From assembly GCA_029010495.1 (NCBI GenBank), contig JAQXKO010000013.1, forward strand, positions 1 through 34,555: DNA of 34,555 bases, in the 5' to 3' direction. Below are positions 30,920-34,555 of the stretch, in pieces (position 1 is the first letter of the stretch; every line of letters begins with the position of its first letter). The notes beneath the pieces were generated by a model. It saw nothing but the letters and a program-made list of their open reading frames with translations. It did no database searches and was not told the origin of the DNA. Made by a program: the position numbers and the translations under genes. This DNA comes from Clostridiales bacterium. GTDB taxonomy: Bacteria > Bacillota > Clostridia > Lachnospirales > Lachnospiraceae.

Positions 30920-32653
30920 TTATCTGATTTTAACATGAACCTCACGAAGCTGCTGCTCCGTAACACAGCCCGGCGCACCGCACATCAGATCCTGTCCCTG
31001 TGCGTTCATCGGAAATGCTATTACTTCCCTGATGTTTTCCTCATTTTTAAGAAGCATTATCATTCTGTCAATACCCGGTGCCATACCTGCATGCGGAGGA
31101 GCACCATATTGGAAGGCAGTATACAAAGCTCCAAACTTTTCCTTTAATGTTTCCTTGTCGTAACCCGCAATTTCAAATGCCTTCTCCATGATTTCCATAC
31201 TGTGGTTTCTCACTGCTCCCGAGGACAATTCAACGCCATTACATACAATATCATACTGATATGCCAGAATATCAAGAGGATTCTTGTTTTCCAATGCCTC
31301 AAGACCTCCCTGCGGCATACTGAAAGGATTATGTGTAAATCCAATCTCTCCTGTTTCCTCGTCAGCTTCATACATAGGAAAATCATTTACAAAGCAGAAT
31401 CTGAAGGCATTCTTTTCAATAAGGTCAAGTCGTTTGCCAAGCTCATTTCTTAAAAGACCCGCATATTTGTTCGCAAGCTTTTCAATATCGCAGATAAAGA
31501 ATATTGTGTCGCCTGCTGATAATCCCGCAAGTGTTTTAAGCTCTGACTTAAGCTCCGTCGGAATAAACTTATCAATAGGTCCCTTGTAGGTTCCATCCTC
31601 CATAACCTCAAGATATCCCAGACCGCCCATGCCGATTGATAAAGCATACTTAAGCAGTTTTTCATGGTCGCCCTTGCTAAGCATTTGCTTAATTGTGATA
31701 CCCCTTACCGTTTTTCCGTGGAAGGCTTTAAAGGTACATCCTGCAAAAAAGTCCGTTAAATCAATGATTTCAAGCGGATTTCTGAGATCAGGCTTATCAC
31801 TTCCGTATTTAAGCATAGCCTCCCTGTAACTGATAACAGGGAAAGGTGCCTTTGTAACAACGCTGCCCTCCGGAGCAAATTTTTCAAATGTTGCGGCAAG
31901 AACCTCTTCTCCAACCTTGAAGATGTCTTCCTGAGTTGCAAAGCTCTGTTCGAAATCAAGCTGATAAAATTCTCCGGGAGATCTGTCAGCCCTTGCATCC
32001 TCATCCCTGAAGCACGGAGCTATCTGAAAATACTTATCAAAGCCCGAAACCATCAAAAGCTGCTTGTATTGCTGTGGAGCCTGTGGCAGAGCATAAAACT
32101 GTCCTTTAAATCGTCTCGAAGGAACAATATAATCTCTTGCACCCTCAGGAGATGATGCACACAGAATAGGTGTCTGTATCTCCAGGAAACCAAGCTCAGT
32201 CATTTTCTGTCTCAGATAAGAAATTACCTGTGAACGAAATACTATATTATCCTTTACTTTTCTGTTACGAAGATCAAGAAATCTGTATTTTAATCTTAAA
32301 TCTTCTCTTGTTTCCTTTGATGTCTGAATTTCAAAAGGAAGCTGATTGTAAACCCTGCCGAGAACAGTTATACGATGAGCCTCAAGCTCAATAGTACCTG
32401 TTGCAATTTTTTCATTAATCGTTTCTTCATCACGCTTTTCGATAAGTCCCTCTACACTTACGCAATATTCCTTACCGATTCCGTCAAGCAGCGATGTATC
32501 CCTGAGAACAATCTGAAGCACACCATACATATCCCTAAGGTCGATAAATGATACGCCTCCATGGTCTCGGATGTTTTCTACCCATCCTGCAACGCTTATT
32601 TCCCTTCCGATAAAATCCTCTCCGATTTCATTTGTTGTAAAATCTCTGTACAT
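30920..32653 (-). CDS. aspS: Aspartyl-tRNA synthetase, probably non-discriminating (Asp/Asn)
   Basis: 577 residues, bacterial class IIb type. The N-terminal OB fold reads the anticodon (GWVENIRDHGGVSFIDLRD). The catalytic core has motif 2 FRDEDARADRSPGEFYQLDFE split around the active site, a GAD insertion domain in the middle, and motif 3 APGIDRMIMLL. His31 sits in RDHGG. In studied bacterial enzymes His at this place goes with charging of both tRNA-Asp and tRNA-Asn, and Leu with strict Asp specificity. The QSPQ loop is varied to QAPQ. With gatCAB downstream and a T-box with an apparent AAC specifier upstream, a non-discriminating enzyme is the best reading. The ATG follows AAGGATTATTGGT. Confidence 0.95.
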   Translation of the reverse strand: MYRDFTTNEIGEDFIGREISVAGWVENIRDHGGVSFIDLRDMYGVLQIVLRDTSLLDGIGKEYCVSVEGLIEKRDEETINEKIATGTIELEAHRITVLGRVYNQLPFEIQTSKETREDLRLKYRFLDLRNRKVKDNIVFRSQVISYLRQKMTELGFLEIQTPILCASSPEGARDYIVPSRRFKGQFYALPQAPQQYKQLLMVSGFDKYFQIAPCFRDEDARADRSPGEFYQLDFEQSFATQEDIFKVGEEVLAATFEKFAPEGSVVTKAPFPVISYREAMLKYGSDKPDLRNPLEIIDLTDFFAGCTFKAFHGKTVRGITIKQMLSKGDHEKLLKYALSIGMGGLGYLEVMEDGTYKGPIDKFIPTELKSELKTLAGLSAGDTIFFICDIEKLANKYAGLLRNELGKRLDLIEKNAFRFCFVNDFPMYEADEETGEIGFTHNPFSMPQGGLEALENKNPLDILAYQYDIVCNGVELSSGAVRNHSMEIMEKAFEIAGYDKETLKEKFGALYTAFQYGAPPHAGMAPGIDRMIMLLKNEENIREVIAFPMNAQGQDLMCGAPGCVTEQQLREVHVKIR

Positions 32654-32703
32654 ACCAATAATCCTTTCTTTCAGATATTTGATTATTAATCTGCCCTTAC
32701 AAC

Positions 32704-32737
32704 AAAAAATCCTGAGCAGATTAATATCTACTCAGGA
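32704..32737 (-). terminator. T-box intrinsic terminator
   Basis: Minus-strand TCCTGAGTAGA pairs with TCTGCTCAGGA (11 bp, one T-G) with a 6-nt loop, followed by six T. It competes with the antiterminator formed by the T-box sequence. Confidence 0.9.
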
Positions 32738-32980
32738 CGAATCACCGCGGTACCACCTGAATTGTTGCGCACGCAACCACTCTACCCCGGGTTCACCATT
32801 AAACCCTGCTCAACTAACGTATAGCCTCACGTCTCCCCTACTAACCATACAGCTTTGGGTTTGCAGCTCGAAAGTGTTATTCACGTATATTCATTCAATG
32901 AGGCTTCCACCATCCCTCAATCTCTGTGTGCGATAAAATACGCTACTTCTCTTCGTCATAGCCTTTATTATAATTAAATT
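32704..32980 (-). promoter_or_regulatory. T-box riboswitch controlling aspS-gatCAB
   Basis: The minus strand carries GGTGGTACCGCGG (32745-32757), the T-box that pairs with the 3' end of an uncharged tRNA. Upstream lies stem I: an AGTA internal loop, with GCGTAT pairing to ATACGT above it and CGAAG to TTTCG below. In the 3' side of the specifier loop (GAATAACAC) the triplet before a purine is AAC at 32876-32878, an asparagine codon. An overlapping GAA (Glu) begins six bases earlier. A T-box on a related gene set in Clostridium acetobutylicum is reported to read both tRNA-Asn and tRNA-Glu. The leader is expected to let transcription through when uncharged tRNA-Asn builds up. The T-box call is firm; the specifier call is a hand fold. 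Confidence 0.93.
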
Positions 32981-32987
32981 TGGTCAT

Positions 32988-33016
32988 ATAATATTCCAAA
33001 AAAAACGATTTGTCAA
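32988..33016 (-). promoter_or_regulatory. Promoter of the T-box/aspS-gatCAB operon
   Basis: Minus-strand TTGACA, 17-bp spacer, TATTAT, just upstream of the T-box stem I. Confidence 0.8.
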
Positions 33017-33054
33017 TATAATTTTTCAAAAAAACAATGTATATTTATTGTATT

Positions 33055-33339
33055 TTAATCCTCTTCATCAAAATCGTATTCATCTCCGAATTCTTCCTTG
33101 AATTCATCAATAAGTCTGTCAAGCTCGTCCATATCAGGCTCATCGAAATACTCATCATCCTCCGACTCGGTATTGTATTCATCATAAAAATCATCAAGTT
33201 CATTACCGTATTCCTCAGAAAAAAATGTATTTCTTGTCATCAAAGTGCCAATATCCTCATCATAATCCGAGCCTGCCTTTGCAATCGAATAAATTACAAG
33301 CATCAGAATCCCGAAAATTAATGCTAACGCAATAAACAT
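33055..33339 (-). CDS. Small single-span membrane protein with acidic cytoplasmic-type tail
   Basis: 94 residues; ATG with GCGGAGGGTATT in front. One N-terminal hydrophobic helix (about residues 2-20) is followed by a 70-residue tail rich in Asp, Glu and Tyr (DELDDFYDEYNTESEDDEYF; DEFKEEFGDEYDFDEED). A plus-strand frame of the same length overlaps it, but only the minus frame has a ribosome binding site and a promoter. No family is recognised. It shares the helix-plus-acidic-tail plan with the 69-residue protein at 7887-8096. Confidence 0.75.
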   Translation of the reverse strand: MFIALALIFGILMLVIYSIAKAGSDYDEDIGTLMTRNTFFSEEYGNELDDFYDEYNTESEDDEYFDEPDMDELDRLIDEFKEEFGDEYDFDEED

Positions 33340-33394
33340 AATACCCTCCGCTTAAATATAAATAAATATAAATTATAATATTAAGTATTGGCAT

Positions 33395-33423
33395 ATTATC
33401 AGCAAATATACATTACATGTCAA
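33395..33423 (-). promoter_or_regulatory. Promoter of the small acidic-tailed protein gene
   Basis: Minus-strand TTGACA, 17-bp spacer, GATAAT. The leader is about 50 nt and very AT-rich. Confidence 0.65.
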
Positions 33424-33443
33424 TTGCGAATTACAGAAAAAAG

Positions 33444-33628
33444 ATTTTAGTCATTCTGAAAAAAATTATAACCAGCCCGAACAAAGATTATAATCAATCC
33501 GGAATAACGTTTATAACCAGCCCGAATAAAAGATTAAAATCAGACTGAAATAAAGTTCATAACCAGCCCGAACAAAAGATTAAATCAGACTGAAATAACG
33601 TTTATAACCAGCCCGAATAAAAGAATAT
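33444..33628. repeat. 45-46 bp tandem repeat built of alternating half-units
   Basis: AACCAGCCCGAA occurs at 33470, 33515, 33561 and 33606, giving steps of 45, 46 and 45 bp. Between these lies a related half-unit (AATCAGACTGAAATAACGTTT and variants, for example from 33540 and 33585). Both half-units fit a 22-23 bp ancestor like ATAATCAGNCTGAATAAA. The first, more degenerate copy begins near 33444. There are no unique spacers and no cas genes, so this is not a CRISPR array. The array lies between the tRNA terminator and the promoter of the 33055 gene. Confidence 0.85.
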
Positions 33629-33675
33629 AATAAACATTAAGCTAAAAAATTCACAGGCAAAAGGGTAAAAATGGC

Positions 33676-33705
33676 AAAAAAAATAACCTTCATCATCTGA
33701 AGGTT
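33676..33705 (-). terminator. Terminator of the tRNA cluster
   Basis: Minus-strand AACCTTCA pairs with TGAAGGTT (8 bp, 5-nt loop), followed by A and eight T. It ends the tRNA transcript after tRNA-Leu. Confidence 0.85.
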
Positions 33706-33715
33706 TCAATATATA

Positions 33716-33801
33716 TGCCGGCGACCGGAATCGAACCGGTACGGGAGGTTAGTCCCGCAGGATTTTAAGTCCTGTGCGTCTGCCAGTTCCGCCACGCCGG
33801 C
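33716..33801 (-). tRNA. tRNA-Leu (anticodon TAA)
   Basis: 86 nt with a long variable arm. The anticodon loop is CTTAAAA, the acceptor stem GCCGGCG/CGCCGGC and the T arm contains GGTTCGATTCC. CCA is not encoded. Confidence 0.97.
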
Positions 33802-33809
33802 ATTTTAAA

Positions 33810-33882
33810 TGGGGCCTACAGGGCTCGAACCTGTGACCCTCTGCTTGTAAGGCAGATGCTCTCCCAGCTGAGCTAAGACCCC
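33810..33882 (-). tRNA. tRNA-Val (anticodon TAC)
   Basis: 73 nt. The anticodon loop is CTTACAA in stem TCTGC/GCAGA and the T arm has GGTTCGAGCC. CCA is not encoded. Confidence 0.97.
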
Positions 33883-33918
33883 ATGTTAAAACTATTTAAC
33901 TAGCATATATGAAATTGA

Positions 33919-33992
33919 CGACCCGGATGGGGTTCGAACCCACGACCTCCGCCGTGACAGGGCGGCGCTCTAACCAGCTGAGCCACCGGGCC
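33919..33992 (-). tRNA. tRNA-Asp (anticodon GTC)
   Basis: 74 nt. The anticodon loop is CTGTCAC in stem CCGCC/GGCGG, with discriminator G as in tRNA-Asp. It would be charged by the AspRS encoded at 30920-32653. Confidence 0.97.
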
Positions 33993-33995
33993 ATA

Positions 33996-34027
33996 TAAAA
34001 AAAGATTCGGGGGCAAGCCCGAATCTT
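33996..34027 (-). terminator. Terminator inside the tRNA cluster
   Basis: AAGATTCGGG and CCCGAATCTT form a perfect 10-bp stem with a 6-nt loop, with a T-run on the minus strand. It sits between the CAT-anticodon tRNA and tRNA-Asp, so Asp, Val and Leu depend on read-through or a separate start. Confidence 0.85.
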
Positions 34028-34029
34028 AG

Positions 34030-34103
34030 TGGACCATCGGGGACTTGAACCCAGGACCGACCGGTTATGAGCCGGTTGCTCTAACCAACTGAGCTAATGG
34101 TCC
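34030..34103 (-). tRNA. tRNA with anticodon CAT (elongator Met or Ile2)
   Basis: 74 nt. The anticodon loop is CTCATAA in stem ACCGG/CCGGT, with acceptor GGACCAT/ATGGTCC. The GGACC start and loop resemble the lysidine-modified Ile2 tRNA of Bacillus as much as elongator Met, so the amino acid is left open. It is not initiator Met, because the first base pair is G-C. Confidence 0.9.
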
Positions 34104-34112
34104 AGTTTTAAA

Positions 34113-34185
34113 AGCCGATAGGGGGACTCGAACCCTCAACCTGCTGATTACAAATCAGCTGCTCTGCCAATTGAGCCATATCGGC
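34113..34185 (-). tRNA. tRNA-Thr (anticodon TGT)
   Basis: 73 nt. The anticodon loop is TTTGTAA in stem GCTGA/TCAGC and the acceptor stem is GCCGATA/TATCGGC. Confidence 0.97.
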
Positions 34186-34196
34186 ATAATACATAA

Positions 34197-34268
34197 TGAC
34201 TCCAATGGGATTTGAACCCATGTTACCGCCGTGAAAGGGCGATGTCTTAACCGCTTGACCATGGAGCC
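34197..34268 (-). tRNA. tRNA-Glu (anticodon TTC)
   Basis: 72 nt. The anticodon loop is CTTTCAC and the acceptor stem GGCTCCA/TGGAGTC. It may be the substrate for GatCAB if Gln-tRNA is made indirectly from a misacylated tRNA-Gln, which is not in this window. Confidence 0.97.
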
Positions 34269-34277
34269 GCATTAGCA

Positions 34278-34306
34278 ATTATACAAGAACTTCATATAAA
34301 AGTCAA
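34278..34306 (-). promoter_or_regulatory. Promoter inside the tRNA cluster, upstream of tRNA-Glu
   Basis: Minus-strand TTGACT, 17-bp spacer, perfect TATAAT, ending 10 bp before tRNA-Glu. It would let Glu, Thr and the CAT tRNA be made independently of the rRNA operon. Confidence 0.75.
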
Positions 34307-34338
34307 GCATAATAATTATAACATATATATAATGTTAA

Positions 34339-34411
34339 CTCCCCAAGTAGGACTCGAACCTACGACACTTCGGTTAACAGCCGAATGCTCTACCGACTGA
34401 GCTATTGAGGA
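34339..34411 (-). tRNA. tRNA-Asn (anticodon GTT)
   Basis: 73 nt. The anticodon loop is CTGTTAA in stem TTCGG/CCGAA and the acceptor TCCTCAA/TTGGGGA, with discriminator G. It lies directly downstream of 23S rRNA. It is the probable ligand of the aspS T-box and substrate of AspRS plus GatCAB. Confidence 0.97.
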
Positions 34412-34458
34412 ATAGAAACAAATAAACTTCATATAAAAACTAATCCATGAAAAGTTTA

Positions 34459-34555
34459 GGTTAAGCCCTCGACCTATTAGTATTGGTCAGCTGCATGCCT
34501 TACGGCACTTCCACCTCCAACCTATCTACCTCGTCGTCTTCAAGGGGTCTTACTG
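34459..34555 (-). rRNA. 23S ribosomal RNA, 3' end (partial)
   Basis: The minus strand ends with the conserved ACTAATAGGTCGAGGGCTTA segment and, upstream, GACGACGAGGTAGATAGG, both characteristic of the 23S rRNA 3' region. The gene continues past the right edge. The next gene is tRNA-Asn 47 bp away; no 5S rRNA lies between. Confidence 0.95.

Noticed and set aside
33037-33321. Plus-strand 94-codon frame overlapping the small acidic-tailed gene
   Set aside because: Only the minus-strand frame has a good ribosome binding site, a TTGACA promoter and a sensible membrane-protein plan.
33444-33628. CRISPR array
   Set aside because: Repeats follow each other without unique spacers, half-units are related to each other, and there are no cas genes.

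Overview
The window looks like a chromosomal segment of a low-GC, Gram-positive anaerobe, most likely a Lachnospiraceae/Clostridia species. The evidence is strong AGGAGG-type ribosome binding sites, sigma-A promoters (TTGACA-17-TATAAT type), Firmicutes lipoboxes, a T-box riboswitch, GatCAB with AspRS, and ABC sugar importers without their own ATPase. Nearly all genes lie on the minus strand. The exceptions are pcrA and the small gene at 7887. This is a reading of sequence only; no database search was possible. || Layout. 1-122: 5' end of an old-yellow-enzyme-type flavin oxidoreductase. 306-1355: NERD-domain membrane protein with a zinc ribbon. 1571-3106: a small decayed island sitting at the 3' end of an RlmD-type 23S rRNA methyltransferase gene. 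It is bounded by two copies of the codons for HVETV and holds a membrane-tethered HTH regulator and a membrane-protein gene cut by an in-frame TAG. 3065-5140: rlmD and a DUF1836 gene in one operon. 5504-8096: pcrA helicase and a tiny acidic-tailed membrane protein. 8213-12827: leucine operon leuA-leuC-leuD-leuB. 13038-17460: three tandem paralogous lipoproteins of unknown function, each with its own promoter and terminator. 17771-21186: sugar-type ABC importer (binding lipoprotein, a terminator-like hairpin, two permeases). 21500-23260: Na/Pi cotransporter-PhoU fusion. 23520-27335: cyclic-di-GMP pair, a membrane GGDEF protein and a large cytosolic protein joining a LacI-type ligand-binding domain to a degenerate GGDEF and an intact-looking EAL domain. 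27527-32980: T-box, aspS, gatC, gatA, gatB. 33055-33339: second small acidic-tailed membrane protein. 33444-33628: 45-46 bp tandem repeats. 33716-34411: seven tRNAs. 34459-34555: 3' end of 23S rRNA. || How the genes work together. leuA, leuC, leuD and leuB supply the whole route from 2-ketoisovalerate to 2-ketoisocaproate. AspRS has His31, a feature of non-discriminating enzymes, its T-box appears to carry an AAC (Asn) specifier, and it is followed by gatCAB. Together these indicate tRNA-dependent synthesis of Asn-tRNA (and possibly Gln-tRNA). tRNA-Asn, -Glu and -Asp genes lie just upstream. The EAL and GGDEF proteins share a transcript and probably set the local c-di-GMP level in response to a small ligand. 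|| The least explained parts are the lipoprotein triplet with an internally triplicated beta module, the LacI-sensor EAL protein, the rlmD-associated island, and the intergenic tandem repeats.
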